Shown: piece by piece, positions 9,118-20,596 of the stretch
Position numbering within the stretch: position 1 is the stretch's first letter
Layout of the letters: each line of letters starts with the position of its first letter
DNA from: Pantoea sp. 18069
GTDB lineage: Bacteria; Pseudomonadota; Gammaproteobacteria; Burkholderiales; Burkholderiaceae_C
NCBI RefSeq assembly: GCF_902706035.1
Contig: NZ_CACSJA010000009.1
Span: 93,173-157,172, forward strand
Direction of reading: 5' to 3'
Length of the DNA: 64,000 nt
Made by a program: the position numbers and the translations under genes
The notes under the pieces: generated by a model
Told to the model about the DNA's origin: nothing
Seen by the model: the letters and a program-made list of their open reading frames with translations, nothing else
The model's database searches: none

Positions 9118-10859
9118 CGCGCAGCGTGCTCTACACCTCCAGCCCCTTGCTCGCGAGCAAGACGCCGCTGTGGCGCAGCAAGATGATTGTCGCCATGCTG
9201 GCGCTGGGCTTCGTGGGTCTTGGGGCACGCGCGGCCTATGTGCAGGTGTTCGGCAATGATTTCTTCCAGCGCCAGGGTGAAGTGCGTTTTGCACGCACGC
9301 TGGAGCTGCCCGCCAACCGCGGCCGCATCCTCGACCGCAACGGCCTGATCCTCGCGTCCAGCGTGCCCGCGGCCAGCATCTGGGCGATTCCCGAGGACGT
9401 AGAGAAGGAAGACCCCGAAGTCCGGGCCAAGCTGCTGCAACTGGCCAAGCTGCTGGAAATGACCCCGGCCGCCCTGGATGCCAGGCTCGCCGACGAGGAC
9501 AAGACCTTTGTCTGGATCAAGCGCCAGCTCGATTGGGACATCGGCGAGCAGATCAAGGCGCTGGCCATCAAGGGCATCTACCAGCGCAAGGAATACAAGC
9601 GCCAGTACCCCGAAGGCGAGCCCGCGGCCCACGTCGTCGGCTTCACCAATGTCGAGGACCAGGGCCAGGAAGGCATGGAGCTGGCGTTCAACAAGGAGCT
9701 CGGCGGCAAGGCCGGCTCGCGCCGCGTGATCAAGGACCGCATGGGCCGGGTCGTCGAAGGCGTGGGCGAGGAAGTGCCGCCCATGGATGGCCAGGACATC
9801 CAGCTGTCTATCGACAGCAAGGTGCAGTACTTCGCCTACCAGAAGCTGCGCGAGCAGGTGCTGGCCTTCAAGGCCAAGGCCGGCAGCGTGGTGGTGATGG
9901 ACGCGCGCACCGGCGAGCTGCTGGCGCTGGCCAACTACCCGAGCTATGTGCCCGACAAGCGCAAGAACCTCACGGGCGAGCAACTGCGCAACCGCGCGAT
10001 CACCGACGTGTTCGAGCCCGGCTCGACGATGAAGCCCATCACCATAGGCATCGCGCTCGAGACCGGCAAGTTCAAGCCCGACACGCCGATCGACACCACG
10101 CCCGGGCGCATCAATGTGACCGGCTCGACGATTTCCGACACGCACAACTACGGCCTGCTGACGGTGGCCGGTGTTATCCAGAAGTCGAGCAACGTCGGCA
10201 CGACCAAGATTTCCCAGCAGCTCACGGCGCAGCAGATGTGGGAAGGCTTCTCGGCCGTCGGCTTTGGCCAGAAGCCGCAGATTGCCTTCCCCGGCGCGGC
10301 CAGCGGCCGCCTGCGTCCCTACAAGACCTGGCGGCCCGTGGAGCAGGCGACGATGTCGTACGGCTACGGCCTGTCGGCGAGCCTGCTGCAGATGACGCGT
10401 TCGTACACGGTGTTCGCCAACGACGGCCGGGTGATTCCCGCGACCATGCTCAAGCGCAATGAACCGCCCGTGGGCGTGCCCATCTTCTCCGAACGCACGG
10501 CCAACCAGGTGCGCCAGATGCTGGCGCTCGCGGCCGGCCCCGGCGGCACGGGCCAGAAGGCCCAGACCGTGGGTTACTCCGTGGGCGGCAAGTCGGGCAC
10601 GGCGCGCAAGCAGGTCGGCAAGAACTATGCGTCGGGCAAGTACCGCGCCTGGTTCACGGGCCTGGCGCCCGTGGACAAGCCGCGCGTGATCGTCTCGGTG
10701 ATGGTCGACGAGCCCACCGCGGGCAGCATCTACGGCGGCACGGTCGCCGCGCCGGTGTTCAGTGAAGTGGTCCAGCAGACGCTGCGGCTGATGGGCGTGC
10801 AGCCCGATGTGGCCGTGGTGCCCCAGATCGTCGCCAACCCGGTGGAGGAGTCGCTGTGA
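9114..10859 (+). CDS. ftsI: Peptidoglycan D,D-transpeptidase FtsI (PBP3)
   Basis: Septal class B penicillin-binding protein, 581 residues. A cytoplasmic tail and one membrane anchor (about 25-45) are followed by the pedestal domain (RGRILDRNGLILA) and the transpeptidase domain. Active-site motifs: STMK with nucleophile Ser304, SSN at 358-360, and KSG at 493-495 in place of KTG. It cross-links septal peptidoglycan with FtsW. It overlaps ftsL by 4 bp (ATGA), and its own stop overlaps the GTG of murE. Confidence 0.96.
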   Translation: MTRSVLYTSSPLLASKTPLWRSKMIVAMLALGFVGLGARAAYVQVFGNDFFQRQGEVRFARTLELPANRGRILDRNGLILASSVPAASIWAIPEDVEKEDPEVRAKLLQLAKLLEMTPAALDARLADEDKTFVWIKRQLDWDIGEQIKALAIKGIYQRKEYKRQYPEGEPAAHVVGFTNVEDQGQEGMELAFNKELGGKAGSRRVIKDRMGRVVEGVGEEVPPMDGQDIQLSIDSKVQYFAYQKLREQVLAFKAKAGSVVVMDARTGELLALANYPSYVPDKRKNLTGEQLRNRAITDVFEPGSTMKPITIGIALETGKFKPDTPIDTTPGRINVTGSTISDTHNYGLLTVAGVIQKSSNVGTTKISQQLTAQQMWEGFSAVGFGQKPQIAFPGAASGRLRPYKTWRPVEQATMSYGYGLSASLLQMTRSYTVFANDGRVIPATMLKRNEPPVGVPIFSERTANQVRQMLALAAGPGGTGQKAQTVGYSVGGKSGTARKQVGKNYASGKYRAWFTGLAPVDKPRVIVSVMVDEPTAGSIYGGTVAAPVFSEVVQQTLRLMGVQPDVAVVPQIVANPVEESL

Positions 10860-12355
10860 GTATTGTTCAACTGACATCTTCGCCAGAGGCCGTGCAATGG
10901 CTGCGCGGCCGGATCACGGGCCGGCTGCAGACCGACAGCCGCCAGGTCGCCAGGGGCGACGCCTTCATCGCCTGGCCCGGCGCGGCCACCGACGGCCGTG
11001 CGCATGTGGCCCAGGCGCTGGCGCGCGGCGCCGCGGCCTGCCTGGTCGAGGCCCAGGGCGTACAAGCCTTTGATTTCGCCGATGAACGCATTGCCGCGCT
11101 GCCCGATCTGAAGGCCGCGAGCGGCGAGATCGCGGCGCTCTGGTACGAGCGACCCAGCGAGCAGTTGCAGGTGCTGGCCGTCACGGGCACCAACGGCAAG
11201 ACCACCACGGCCTGGTGGCTCGCGCATGCGCTGGCCCAGCGCGCGTTCGACGGCCGGCGCGGCTGCGCCATGGTCGGCACGCTGGGCGTGGGCGTGCCGC
11301 CCAGGCTCGAAGACACCGGCCTGACCACACCCGACCCGGTGCGCCTGCAGCGCGTGCTGCGCGACTACGTGGACGCGGGCGTGGCCGCCTGCGCGATGGA
11401 AGCCTCGTCGATAGGCCTGGCCGAGCACCGGCTCGCGGGCACGCGCATCCGCGTGGCGATCTTCACCAATTTCACCCAGGACCACCTCGACTACCACCTG
11501 AACATGGATGCCTACTGGCAGGCCAAGAAGGCGCTGTTCGACTGGCCGGGTCTGCAGGCTGCGGTGGTCAACGTCGACGACGCGCATGGCGCGCGTCTGT
11601 GGGCCAGCCTGCAGGCGCGCGATCTCGATGTGTGGAGCGTGTCCACCCAGGGCCCGGCGCGCCTGCAGGCCAAGGACATCAGCCTGGGCCGCGAAGGCCT
11701 GCAGTTCACCGTGATCGAGGACGCGCACAGCCATGTGCTCAAGACGCGCCTGGTCGGACAGTACAACGTCGCCAACCTGCTGGGCGTGCTGGCCGCGCTG
11801 CGCGCGCTGGGCCTGAGCCTGGACCAGGCCGTGCTCGCCTGCGACCAGCTCGAACCCGTGCCCGGGCGCATGCAGCAGATCGCCGAACCCGGCAAGCCAC
11901 TGGTGGCCGTCGACTATGCACATACGCCCGATGCGCTCGAGCAGGCGCTCAAGGCCTTGCGGCCCGCGGCGCGCCAGCGCGGCGGGCGACTGTGGTGCGT
12001 GTTCGGCTGCGGCGGCAACCGCGATGCGAGCAAGCGCCCGCTGATGGGTGAAATGGCCCAGCGCCATGCCGACGGCGTGGTCGTGACCAGCGACAACCCG
12101 CGCGGCGAAGACCCGGACGCGATCATTGCCCAGATCCTGGGCGGCATGTCGCCGTCGGCAAACCTGCATTCGGAATCCGACCGCGCGGCGGCCATTGCCT
12201 ACGTGCTGGCCCAAGCCGGCGCCAAGGACGTGGTGCTGATCGCCGGCAAGGGACACGAGGAATACCAGGAGAGCGCGGGCGTCAAGCGCGCGTTCTCCGA
12301 CATGGCCCAGGCGCGTGCGGCGCTCGCGGCCCGAGAAGGAATGAAACGGTCATGA
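10856..12355 (+). CDS. murE: UDP-MurNAc-L-Ala-D-Glu:meso-DAP ligase MurE
   Basis: Cytoplasmic Mur ligase adding meso-diaminopimelate to the UDP-MurNAc dipeptide. It has 499 residues. The ATP-binding loop TGTNGKTTT starts at residue 110. The DNPR motif (Asp413-Arg416, in TSDNPRGEDPDAI) is the signature that selects meso-DAP rather than lysine. The carbamylated-lysine region and the C-terminal GKGHEEYQ segment are present. The GTG start overlaps the ftsI TGA; the murF ATG overlaps its own stop. Confidence 0.96.
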   Translation: MSIVQLTSSPEAVQWLRGRITGRLQTDSRQVARGDAFIAWPGAATDGRAHVAQALARGAAACLVEAQGVQAFDFADERIAALPDLKAASGEIAALWYERPSEQLQVLAVTGTNGKTTTAWWLAHALAQRAFDGRRGCAMVGTLGVGVPPRLEDTGLTTPDPVRLQRVLRDYVDAGVAACAMEASSIGLAEHRLAGTRIRVAIFTNFTQDHLDYHLNMDAYWQAKKALFDWPGLQAAVVNVDDAHGARLWASLQARDLDVWSVSTQGPARLQAKDISLGREGLQFTVIEDAHSHVLKTRLVGQYNVANLLGVLAALRALGLSLDQAVLACDQLEPVPGRMQQIAEPGKPLVAVDYAHTPDALEQALKALRPAARQRGGRLWCVFGCGGNRDASKRPLMGEMAQRHADGVVVTSDNPRGEDPDAIIAQILGGMSPSANLHSESDRAAAIAYVLAQAGAKDVVLIAGKGHEEYQESAGVKRAFSDMAQARAALAAREGMKRS

Positions 12356-13770
12356 TGACCCTGAACCAAGCGCTGGCCCTGATCCAGTCCCGGATCCCCC
12401 AAGCCCGCCTGATAGGCGACGGCGAAACCCTGCTCGCGCGCGTGCATACCGATACGCGCAGCCTGCAGCCCGGCGATCTGTTCGTGGCCCTCAAGGGCGA
12501 GCGTTTCGACGCCAACGATTTTCTGGCCCAGGCCCGGGACAGCGGCGCGGCCGCGGCCATTGCCCACCCCGGCCGCCTGGCCGAAGCCGGCCTGACCGGC
12601 ATAGAAGTCGATGACAGCCTGGCCGCGCTGGGCGTGCTCGCCGCCCAGTGGCGCGCGCAGTTCGCTCTGCCTTTGATTGCCGTCACGGGCAGCAATGGCA
12701 AGACCACGGTCACGCAGATGATCGCCGCGATCCTGTCGGCCCAGGCGGGCGAAGCCGCGCTGGCCACGCGCGGCAATTTCAACAACGCGATCGGCGTGCC
12801 CTTGACGCTGCTGCGCCTCACGAGCGCGCACCGCCTGGCCGTGGTCGAGCTGGGCATGAACCATCCGGGGGAAATCGCCGAACTGGCAAGGATGGCGCAG
12901 CCCACGGTAGCGCTGGTCAACAATGCCCAGCGCGAGCACCTCGAATTCATGCACACCGTGCAGGCCGTGGCCGAGGAAAACGGCAGCGTGCTCGCGGCGC
13001 TGCCCGCCGATGGCGTGGCGGTGTTCCCCGCCGGTGAGGAATTCACGCCTGTGTGGCAGGGCCTGGCGCAACCGCGCCAATGCCTGCTGTTTGGCGACCA
13101 GGAGCATGGCGCCCAAGTCCATGCGCTGGAGGCCGCCTGGGAGCAGGGCGCCTGGCAGGTGCGCATCGCCACGCCCGCGGGCGCGTTCGACGCGCGGCTG
13201 CAGATCGCGGGCCGGCACAACGTGCGCAATGCGCTTGCGGCCACGGCCTGCGCGCTGGCCGCGGGCGTGCCGCTGGCGGCGATTGCCGCGGGCCTTGCCG
13301 CTTTCGTTCCCGTGACCGGCCGCTCGCGCGCGTTCAGCGTGCAGCTCGCGGGCCGCGGCATCACGGTGGTCGATGACAGCTACAACGCCAACCCCGACTC
13401 GATGCGCGCCGCGATCGACGTGCTGGCCGAGCTGCCCGCACCGCGCTGGCTGGTGATGGGCGACATGGGCGAAGTCGGCGACCAGGGCCCGCAGTTCCAC
13501 GCCGAGGCCGGCGCCTATGCGCGGGAACGGGGTATAGAGCGCGTGCTGGCGCTGGGCGCGCAAAGCACGCACGCGGCCGCGGCCTGCGGCAGTGCGGCGC
13601 AACATTTCGAAGACATGGCAGCGCTGCTTGCAGCGGTGCGCGAAGGGCTGCCCGCGGTGGGCAGCCTATTGATCAAGGGATCTCGGTTCATGAAGATGGA
13701 ACAGGTGGTGCAGGCCGTCCAGGCCTGCGCGGACACGAACAGCGCAGCATCGGAGGCCGCATGCTGCTGA
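12352..13770 (+). CDS. murF: UDP-MurNAc-tripeptide:D-Ala-D-Ala ligase MurF
   Basis: Final cytoplasmic Mur ligase, adding D-Ala-D-Ala to make UDP-MurNAc-pentapeptide. The 472-residue product has the ATP loop [12 protein letters not shown] from residue 112, the [10 protein letters not shown] motif, and the third-domain motif [17 protein letters not shown]. The start is ATGATG overlapping the murE stop; the first ATG is used here. The 3' end overlaps the mraY start by 10 bp. Confidence 0.96.
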   Translation: MMTLNQALALIQSRIPQARLIGDGETLLARVHTDTRSLQPGDLFVALKGERFDANDFLAQARDSGAAAAIAHPGRLAEAGLTGIEVDDSLAALGVLAAQWRAQFALPLIAVTGSNGKTTVTQMIAAILSAQAGEAALATRGNFNNAIGVPLTLLRLTSAHRLAVVELGMNHPGEIAELARMAQPTVALVNNAQREHLEFMHTVQAVAEENGSVLAALPADGVAVFPAGEEFTPVWQGLAQPRQCLLFGDQEHGAQVHALEAAWEQGAWQVRIATPAGAFDARLQIAGRHNVRNALAATACALAAGVPLAAIAAGLAAFVPVTGRSRAFSVQLAGRGITVVDDSYNANPDSMRAAIDVLAELPAPRWLVMGDMGEVGDQGPQFHAEAGAYARERGIERVLALGAQSTHAAAACGSAAQHFEDMAALLAAVREGLPAVGSLLIKGSRFMKMEQVVQAVQACADTNSAASEAACC

Positions 13771-14939
13771 TGCTTTTTCAATGGTTGCAAGGTCTTTCGC
13801 CGGAATTCGGTTTCCTGCGCGTTTTCCAATACCTGACGCTGCGCGCCGTGATGGCCGCGCTCACCGCGCTGGTGATCGGCCTGGCGGCCGGCCCGCGCGT
13901 GATCCGCCTGCTGGCGTCGCTGAAGATAGGCCAGCCCATCCGTGGTTACGGCATGGAGACCCATCTGGCCAAGAGCGGCACGCCCACCATGGGTGGCGTG
14001 CTGATCCTGCTGTCGATCGCCATTTCCACGCTGCTGTGGTTCGAGCTGTCGAATCGCTTTGTCTGGATCGTGCTGTTGGTGACGCTGGGCTTTGGCGCGA
14101 TCGGCTGGGTCGATGACTGGCGCAAGGTCGTCAACAAGGACCCCGAAGGCATGCGTTCGGGCGAGAAGTATTTCTGGCAGTCGGTGATCGGCCTGCTGGC
14201 CGCGCTCTACCTGGTGTTCAGCATCTCCGAAAACAGCAACGTGCAGGTGTTCGAGCTGTTCATCCGCTGGGTGCAGTCGGGCTTCTCGATGGACCTGCCG
14301 CCCAAGGCCGGCCTGCTCGTGCCGTTCTTCAAGGAAGTCAGCTACCCGCTGGGCGTGCTGGGCTTCGTGATCATGACCTATCTGGTGATCGTCGGCGCGA
14401 GCAATGCGGTCAACCTGACCGACGGCCTCGACGGCCTGGCGATCATGCCGGTGATCATGGTCGGCTCGGCACTGGGCGTATTCGCTTATGTCACGGGCAG
14501 CGTCAACTTCTCCCGCTACCTGCTGTTTCCGCATATTTCCGGTGCCGGCGAACTGCTGGTGTTCTGCGCCGCCATGGCCGGCGCGGGCCTGGCCTTCCTG
14601 TGGTTCAACGCCCACCCGGCCCAGGTGTTCATGGGCGACGTCGGCGCGCTCGCGCTCGGCGGCGCGCTGGGCACCATCGCGGTGATCGTGCGCCAGGAAA
14701 TCGTGCTGGCCATCATGGGCGGCATCTTCGTGGCCGAGGCGGTGTCGGTGATGCTGCAGGTGGTCTGGTTCAAATACACCAAGAAGCGCTACGGCGAAGG
14801 CCGGCGCCTGCTGAAGATGGCGCCGCTGCACCACCATTTCGAGAAGAGCGGCTGGAAGGAGACGCAGGTCGTGACGCGTTTCTGGATCATCACCATGCTG
14901 CTGTGCCTGATCGGCCTGTCGACGCTGAAACTGCGATGA
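13761..14939 (+). CDS. mraY: Phospho-MurNAc-pentapeptide transferase MraY
   Basis: Integral membrane enzyme that transfers phospho-MurNAc-pentapeptide to undecaprenyl phosphate, giving lipid I. The 392-residue product has about ten hydrophobic segments. Family motifs are present: SGTPTMGG near residue 75, the catalytic aspartates of [33 protein letters not shown], and the cytoplasmic [11 protein letters not shown] loop. The start overlaps murF and the stop overlaps the murD ATG. Confidence 0.96.
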   Translation: MLLMLFQWLQGLSPEFGFLRVFQYLTLRAVMAALTALVIGLAAGPRVIRLLASLKIGQPIRGYGMETHLAKSGTPTMGGVLILLSIAISTLLWFELSNRFVWIVLLVTLGFGAIGWVDDWRKVVNKDPEGMRSGEKYFWQSVIGLLAALYLVFSISENSNVQVFELFIRWVQSGFSMDLPPKAGLLVPFFKEVSYPLGVLGFVIMTYLVIVGASNAVNLTDGLDGLAIMPVIMVGSALGVFAYVTGSVNFSRYLLFPHISGAGELLVFCAAMAGAGLAFLWFNAHPAQVFMGDVGALALGGALGTIAVIVRQEIVLAIMGGIFVAEAVSVMLQVVWFKYTKKRYGEGRRLLKMAPLHHHFEKSGWKETQVVTRFWIITMLLCLIGLSTLKLR

Positions 14940-16840
14940 ATACGCCTGAATTCACACCTGTACCCACCGACGCCGCGGCGCCGGTCGAGCCCGTGCACGC
15001 GCCCGTGGCTGATGGGTCGGCGCTGCCGCCGGTGCAGGACGCCGCGTCTGTGGAGCCCGAAGCGGTGATCGAGCCGGCGCCCGCGGCCCGCGAAGCAACG
15101 GCGGCCGCGCAGCTGCACGCCCCGGCAGCGCCCGTGCCGCCGCTGTCCAGCCTGCATGCGGCCGAAGATGCCGCGGCCTTCGTCGCGCAGATCTTTGCCC
15201 AGGTGGCCGCGCCGGCCTCCGAGTCCGAGTTCGACGCCGACACGGTGACGCAGGCCGCCCAGCCCGAAGCCGCCCCCGAATTGCCGCCCGTGCCCGCGGG
15301 CTGGCCGCAGGCGGCGGATTTGCAGGAACTGCCGTTCGCGGGCCAGCAACTGCTGGTGCTGGGCCTGGGCGCTTCGGGGCTGGCGATGGCGCGCTGGTGC
15401 GCGCGCCTGGGCGCCCAGGTGACCGTGGCCGATACGCGCGAAGCGCCGCCGCAGTTGGCCTTGCTCGCGCAGGAGCTGCCCCAGGTGCGCTTCGTCGCCG
15501 GCGCATTCGATGCGTCCTTGCTCGACGGCCAGAATTTTTCGGCCGTCTACCGTTCTCCGGGCCTGAGCCCGCAGCAGCTCGCGCCCGTGCTCGAAGCTGC
15601 CCAGGCCCAGGGCCTGTGCCTGGGCGGCGAGCTCGATCTGTTCGCACTGGCCTTGCAGGCCCTGGCCCAGTGCCATGGCTACCAGCCCGCGGTGCTGGCC
15701 ATCACCGGCACCAACGGCAAGACCACGGTCACCTCGCTCACCGGCCAGCTGCTCGCGCATGCGGGCAAGTCGGTGGCCGTGGCCGGCAACATCGGCCCTA
15801 CGCTGCTCGACACGCTGGCCGGCCATATCGACGCCGACACACTGCCCCAGGCCTGGGTGCTCGAGCTGTCGAGCTTCCAGCTCGATGCGGCCACGGGCTT
15901 CTCGCCCACGGCCGCAGCCGTGCTCAACATCAGCCAGGACCACCTCGACTGGCATGGCAGCGTCGAAGCCTACGCCGCTGCCAAGGCGCGTATCTTCGGC
16001 GACGGCCTGATGGTGCTCAACCGCGAAGACCCGGTCGTGATGCAGATGCTGCCCGCGCCCACGCGCGTCAAGCTGCAGCGCCCGCAGGAGCGCGTGCATC
16101 TCACATTTGGCGGCGACATGCCGCGCCGCCCGGGCGACTTCGGCATCGAAGTCGTCGCCGGCATGGCCTGGCTGGTGCGCGCCCTCGAAGCCGACGAAAC
16201 CGGCAAGCGTGCCAAGGCGCCCCAGGACGACCTGCATTTCCAGCGGCTGATGCCCGCCGATGCGCTGCGCATTCGCGGCCGCCACAACGCGATCAATGCG
16301 CTGTCGGCGCTGGCGCTGGCCTGCGCCGCGGGCTGCGCGCTGGGCCCCATGCTGTACGGCCTTCGTGAATACCGCGGCGAGCCGCACCGCGTCGAGCCCG
16401 TGGGCGTGGTCGGCGAAGTCGAGTTCTTTGACGACAGCAAGGGCACGAACGTGGGCGCGACCGTGGCCGCGCTCACCGGCCTGGGCGCCGACCGCCGGCT
16501 GGTGGTGATCATGGGCGGCGAAGGCAAGGGCCAGGATTTCTCGCCGCTGGCCTCGCCCGTGGCGCGCTATGCGCGTGCCGTGGTGCTGATCGGGCGCGAC
16601 GCGCCGCTGATCCGCGCGGCGCTCGAGGCCAGCGGCGTGCCGCTGCTGGCGGCCGACTCGATGGCCCAGGCTGTCGCGCTGGCCCAGGCCCAGGCGCGGC
16701 CCGGCGAAGCGGTGCTGATGTCGCCCGCCTGCGCGAGCTTCGACATGTTCAAGGACTACGAAGACCGCGCACGCCAGTTCGTGCTGGCGGTCCAGGGGCT
16801 GGCGCAGGACGCCGGCCATGACCTGGAGGGCTGGGTGTGA
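14936..16840 (+). CDS. murD: UDP-MurNAc-L-Ala:D-Glu ligase MurD with long N-terminal extension
   Basis: Adds D-glutamate to UDP-MurNAc-L-Ala. The ATG at 14936 overlaps the mraY stop (ATGA) and gives 634 residues, against about 440 for typical MurD. The first 130 or so residues are a Pro/Ala/Glu-rich, low-complexity segment ([37 protein letters not shown]). The usual N-terminus ([17 protein letters not shown]) only begins near residue 137. The ATP loop TGTNGKTT starts at 257, and the third domain carries [15 protein letters not shown] second enlargement ([18 protein letters not shown]) lies between the ATP loop and the third domain. No unextended start with a clear Shine-Dalgarno was found, so the extension is probably translated. 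Confidence 0.93.
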   Translation: MNTPEFTPVPTDAAAPVEPVHAPVADGSALPPVQDAASVEPEAVIEPAPAAREATAAAQLHAPAAPVPPLSSLHAAEDAAAFVAQIFAQVAAPASESEFDADTVTQAAQPEAAPELPPVPAGWPQAADLQELPFAGQQLLVLGLGASGLAMARWCARLGAQVTVADTREAPPQLALLAQELPQVRFVAGAFDASLLDGQNFSAVYRSPGLSPQQLAPVLEAAQAQGLCLGGELDLFALALQALAQCHGYQPAVLAITGTNGKTTVTSLTGQLLAHAGKSVAVAGNIGPTLLDTLAGHIDADTLPQAWVLELSSFQLDAATGFSPTAAAVLNISQDHLDWHGSVEAYAAAKARIFGDGLMVLNREDPVVMQMLPAPTRVKLQRPQERVHLTFGGDMPRRPGDFGIEVVAGMAWLVRALEADETGKRAKAPQDDLHFQRLMPADALRIRGRHNAINALSALALACAAGCALGPMLYGLREYRGEPHRVEPVGVVGEVEFFDDSKGTNVGATVAALTGLGADRRLVVIMGGEGKGQDFSPLASPVARYARAVVLIGRDAPLIRAALEASGVPLLAADSMAQAVALAQAQARPGEAVLMSPACASFDMFKDYEDRARQFVLAVQGLAQDAGHDLEGWV

Positions 16841-18099
16841 GCGCCGCCTCGATCACGCAACGCCTGGGCGCCTGGTTTGGCGGCCTGTCGGAAAAGGCCG
16901 TCGATGTGCTGCCGGTGCGCGTGGGCGGGCCGCAGTACCGCCGCCCGACGGTCACGCCGGCGAGCGTGCTGGGCCTGGACCAGGCGCTGATCTGGATGGT
17001 GATCGGCCTGCTCGCCTGGAGCGTCGTGATGGTGTACTCGGCGTCGATCGCCATGCCCGACAACCCGCGCTTCGGCAAGATCGCTCCCACCCATTTCCTG
17101 CTGCGCCACAGCATGTCGATCGCCATGGCGTTTGTGGGCGCGCTGCTCGCCTTCCAGGTGTCGATGGCGACCTGGGAGCGCATGGCGCGCAAGCTGTTCC
17201 TGGTCTCGCTGGTGCTGCTGGTCGCGGTGCTGATCCCGCATGTGGGCACGGTGGTCAACGGCGCGCGCCGCTGGCTGTCGCTGGGCATCATGAATTTCCA
17301 GCCGTCCGAGCTCGCCAAGTTCGCGGTGCTGATCTATGCGGCCGACTACATGGTGCGCAAGATGGCCGTCAAGGAGCGCTTCTTCCGCGCGGTGCTGCCC
17401 ATGGGCGCGGCCGTGGTGGTGGTCGGCGTGCTGCTGCTGGCCGAGCCCGACATGGGCGCGTTCATGGTGATCGTGGTGATCGCGATGGGCATCCTGTTCC
17501 TGGGCGGCGTGAACGCGCGCATGTTCTTCCTGATCGCGTTCCTGGTGGTGGTGGCCTTCGTCATCATGATCGGCTTCTCGGAATGGCGGCGCGAGCGCAT
17601 CTTCGCCTACCTCAACCCCTGGGACGAGAAACACGCGCTGGGCAAGGGCTACCAGCTGTCGCACGCGCTGATCGCGATCGGCCGCGGCGAAATCTTCGGC
17701 GTGGGCCTGGGGCGCAGCGTGGAGAAGCTGCACTGGCTGCCCGAAGCGCATACCGACTTTCTGCTGGCCGTGATCGGCGAGGAGTTCGGCCTGATCGGCG
17801 TGCTCACGCTGATCATCATGTTCCTCTGGATCACGCGCCGCATCATGCACATCGGCCGGCGCGCGGTGGCGCTGGACCGGGTGTTTTCCGGCCTGGTCGC
17901 GCAGGGCGTGGCCGTCTGGATAGGCTTTCAGGCCTTCATCAACATGGGGGTGAACCTCGGGGCGCTGCCGACCAAGGGGCTGACGCTGCCGTTCATGAGT
18001 TTCGGCGGCTCGGCCATCCTGATGAATCTGGTGGCGCTGGCCGTGGTGTTGCGCGTGGATTACGAAAACAAGGAACTCATGCGCGGAGGACATCCATGA
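16837..18099 (+). CDS. ftsW: Septal peptidoglycan glycosyltransferase FtsW
   Basis: SEDS-family lipid II polymerase of the divisome, partner of FtsI. The 420-residue product has about ten membrane segments after a cytoplasmic tail of about 45 residues. SEDS landmarks: [21 protein letters not shown], the catalytic-loop region with [38 protein letters not shown] and [14 protein letters not shown]. The GTG start overlaps the murD stop. rodA at 33246 is the elongation paralogue. Confidence 0.96.
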   Translation: MSAASITQRLGAWFGGLSEKAVDVLPVRVGGPQYRRPTVTPASVLGLDQALIWMVIGLLAWSVVMVYSASIAMPDNPRFGKIAPTHFLLRHSMSIAMAFVGALLAFQVSMATWERMARKLFLVSLVLLVAVLIPHVGTVVNGARRWLSLGIMNFQPSELAKFAVLIYAADYMVRKMAVKERFFRAVLPMGAAVVVVGVLLLAEPDMGAFMVIVVIAMGILFLGGVNARMFFLIAFLVVVAFVIMIGFSEWRRERIFAYLNPWDEKHALGKGYQLSHALIAIGRGEIFGVGLGRSVEKLHWLPEAHTDFLLAVIGEEFGLIGVLTLIIMFLWITRRIMHIGRRAVALDRVFSGLVAQGVAVWIGFQAFINMGVNLGALPTKGLTLPFMSFGGSAILMNLVALAVVLRVDYENKELMRGGHP

Positions 18100-19157
18100 G
18101 CAGGACCGCATTGATCATGGCCGGCGGCACCGGCGGCCACATTTTCCCCGGCCTGGCCGTGGCCCAGGCGCTGCGCGAGCGCGGCTGGCAGGTGCACTGG
18201 CTGGGCGCGCCGGACAGCATGGAGTCGCGCCTGGTGCCGGCCCAGGGCTTCACGCTGGAGACCATCGCTTTCTCGGGCGTGCGCGGCAAGGGGCTGGTCA
18301 CGCTGGCGCTGCTGCCCTTGCGCCTGCTCAAGGCATTCTGGCAGGCGCTGGCCGTGGTGCGCCGCGTCAAGCCCGACGTGGTTGTCGGCCTGGGTGGCTA
18401 CATCAGCTTTCCCGGCGGAATGATGGCCGTGCTGGCCGGCAAGCCGCTGGTGCTGCATGAACAGAATTCGGTCGCGGGCATGGCCAACCGCGTGCTCGCC
18501 GGCGTCGCCGACCGCGTCTTCACGGCGTTTCCCAAGGTCTTCGCCAAGGGCCAGTGGGTCGGCAATCCGCTGCGCCCGGCGTTCACGCAGCAGCCGCTGC
18601 CGGCCGCGCGCTTCGCGGGCCGCAGCGGCCCGCTGCGCCTGCTGATTGTCGGCGGCAGCCTGGGCGCGCGCGTGCTCAACGAGGTCGTGCCGCAGGCGCT
18701 GGCCCTGATTCCCGCCGACCAGCGCCCGCAGGTGCTGCACCAGAGCGGCGCCACGCAGATCGAGGCGCTGCGCGCGAACTACGCGGCCGCGGGCGTCGAA
18801 GCCACGCTCACCCCCTTCATCGACGACACCGCGCAGGCCTTTGCCGACGCCGATCTGATCGTCTGCCGCGCGGGCGCGAGCACCGTGACCGAGATCGCCG
18901 CCGTGGGCGCGGCCGCGGTCTATGTGCCGTTTCCGTCGGCCGTGGACGACCACCAGACCACCAATGCCCGCTTCATAGTTGACGCCGGCGGTGGATGGTT
19001 GCTGCCCCAGGGAGAACTGGGCGCGGAAATGTTGTCCAATATGCTACAAAATATGCAGCGCTCCACGCTTTTGGAGCGCGCAGAACAAGCGAAGAACATG
19101 CAAAAGATTGAGGCGACCACCGCGGTGGTGCGCGCGTGCGAGGAGTTGGCCGCATGA
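18096..19157 (+). CDS. murG: UDP-GlcNAc:lipid I N-acetylglucosaminyltransferase MurG
   Basis: Membrane-associated GT28 enzyme that converts lipid I to lipid II. The 353-residue product shows the N-terminal [15 protein letters not shown] loop, [23 protein letters not shown] and the UDP-GlcNAc-binding region [21 protein letters not shown] lies 5-6 nt before the ATG at 18096, which also overlaps the ftsW stop. The 3' end overlaps the murC ATG. Confidence 0.96.
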   Translation: MSRTALIMAGGTGGHIFPGLAVAQALRERGWQVHWLGAPDSMESRLVPAQGFTLETIAFSGVRGKGLVTLALLPLRLLKAFWQALAVVRRVKPDVVVGLGGYISFPGGMMAVLAGKPLVLHEQNSVAGMANRVLAGVADRVFTAFPKVFAKGQWVGNPLRPAFTQQPLPAARFAGRSGPLRLLIVGGSLGARVLNEVVPQALALIPADQRPQVLHQSGATQIEALRANYAAAGVEATLTPFIDDTAQAFADADLIVCRAGASTVTEIAAVGAAAVYVPFPSAVDDHQTTNARFIVDAGGGWLLPQGELGAEMLSNMLQNMQRSTLLERAEQAKNMQKIEATTAVVRACEELAA

Positions 19158-20596
19158 AACACGCCATCCACCACATCCATTTCGTTGGTCTCGGCGGCTC
19201 GGGCATGAGCGGTATCGCCGAAGTGCTGAACAACCTCGGCTACCGTATTTCGGGCTCCGACCTGGTCGACAGCCCCAGCCTGCAGCGCCTCAAGGGCCTG
19301 GGCATCACCACCTGCGTAGGCCATGCTGCCAAGCACATCGAGGGCGCGGACGTCGTCGTGACGTCCACGGCCGTCCAGGCCGACAACCCCGAAGTGCTGG
19401 CCGCGCGCGCGAAGAAGATTCCCGTCGTGCCGCGCGCGCTGATGCTCGCCGAGCTGATGCGCTTCAAGCAGGGCATCGCGATCGCGGGCGCACACGGCAA
19501 GACCACGACCACCAGCCTGGTGACCTGCGTGCTGGCCGAGGCCGGGCTGGACCCGACCTTCGTCATCGGCGGCAAGCTCAACAGCGCGGGCGCGAATGCC
19601 CAACTGGGCCAGGGCGACTACATCGTCGTCGAAGCCGACGAGTCGGACGCCTCGTTCCTGAACCTGCTGCCAGTCATGGCCGTGGTCACGAACATCGATG
19701 CCGACCACATGGAAACCTACGGCCATGACTTCGGCAAGCTCAAGAGCGCGTTTGTCGATTTCCTGCACCGCATGCCGTTCTACGGCCGGGCCGTGCTGTG
19801 CGTCGACAGCCCCGCGGTGCGCGACATCCTGACCAGCGTCGCGCGCCCCATGACCACCTACGGCTTCAGCGAAGACGCCCAGGTGCGTGCCGTCAACGTG
19901 CAGGCGCGCGGCGGCGAGATGCATTTCACCGTGCGCCGCGAAGGCCAGCCGGGCAACGGCACCTACCCCGACCTGGACGTGGTGCTGAGCCTGCCGGGCG
20001 AGCACAACGTGCTCAATGCGCTGGCGGCCGTGGCCGTGGCGATGGAGCTCGAGATCGACGACGCCGCGCTGCTGCGCGCGCTGCTCAACTTCAAGGGCGT
20101 GGGCCGGCGCTTCCAGCGCTACGGCGAGCTGCCCAGCCGCGACGGCGGCCGCTTCAGCGTCATCGACGACTACGGCCACCACCCGGTCGAAATGGCGGCG
20201 ACGCTGGCTGCGGCGCGCGGCGCGTTTCCCGGCCAGCGGCTGGTGCTGGCATTCCAGCCCCACCGCTACAGCCGCACGCGCGACTGCTTCGAGGATTTCG
20301 TCAAGGTCATAGGCGGCGCCGACCTGGTGCTGCTGACCGAAGTCTATGCGGCCGGTGAAGCGCCCATCGTGGCCGCCGACGGCCGCTCGCTGGCGCGCGC
20401 GCTGCGCGTGGCCGGGCGCGTCGAGCCGGTGTTCGTCGAGAACGTCGCCGATCTGCCCCAGGCGATCGTCGACAACGCGCGCGCCGGTGATGTCGTGCTG
20501 TGCATGGGCGCGGGCTCGATAGGCGCCGTGCCGGCCAAGGTCGTGCGGATGACGGACCAGAGTGAACAGCCAGTCGAAGAGAAAGTCGGGATATGA
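19154..20596 (+). CDS. murC: UDP-MurNAc:L-alanine ligase MurC
   Basis: First Mur ligase of stem peptide synthesis, 480 residues. The N-terminal nucleotide fold ([20 protein letters not shown]), ATP loop [21 protein letters not shown] and the third-domain motif [10 protein letters not shown] are all present. The ATG at 19154 overlaps the murG stop; an upstream in-frame GTG has no support. Its paralogue Mpl (minus strand, 38673-40103) reuses recycled tripeptide. Confidence 0.96.
   Translation: MKHAIHHIHFVGLGGSGMSGIAEVLNNLGYRISGSDLVDSPSLQRLKGLGITTCVGHAAKHIEGADVVVTSTAVQADNPEVLAARAKKIPVVPRALMLAELMRFKQGIAIAGAHGKTTTTSLVTCVLAEAGLDPTFVIGGKLNSAGANAQLGQGDYIVVEADESDASFLNLLPVMAVVTNIDADHMETYGHDFGKLKSAFVDFLHRMPFYGRAVLCVDSPAVRDILTSVARPMTTYGFSEDAQVRAVNVQARGGEMHFTVRREGQPGNGTYPDLDVVLSLPGEHNVLNALAAVAVAMELEIDDAALLRALLNFKGVGRRFQRYGELPSRDGGRFSVIDDYGHHPVEMAATLAAARGAFPGQRLVLAFQPHRYSRTRDCFEDFVKVIGGADLVLLTEVYAAGEAPIVAADGRSLARALRVAGRVEPVFVENVADLPQAIVDNARAGDVVLCMGAGSIGAVPAKVVRMTDQSEQPVEEKVGI

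Noticed and set aside
8361..10877. An 838-codon minus-strand open frame
   Set aside because: Antisense to rsmH, ftsL and ftsI. It was useful only because a peptide in it resembles one antisense to 25144-25262, confirming the repeat.
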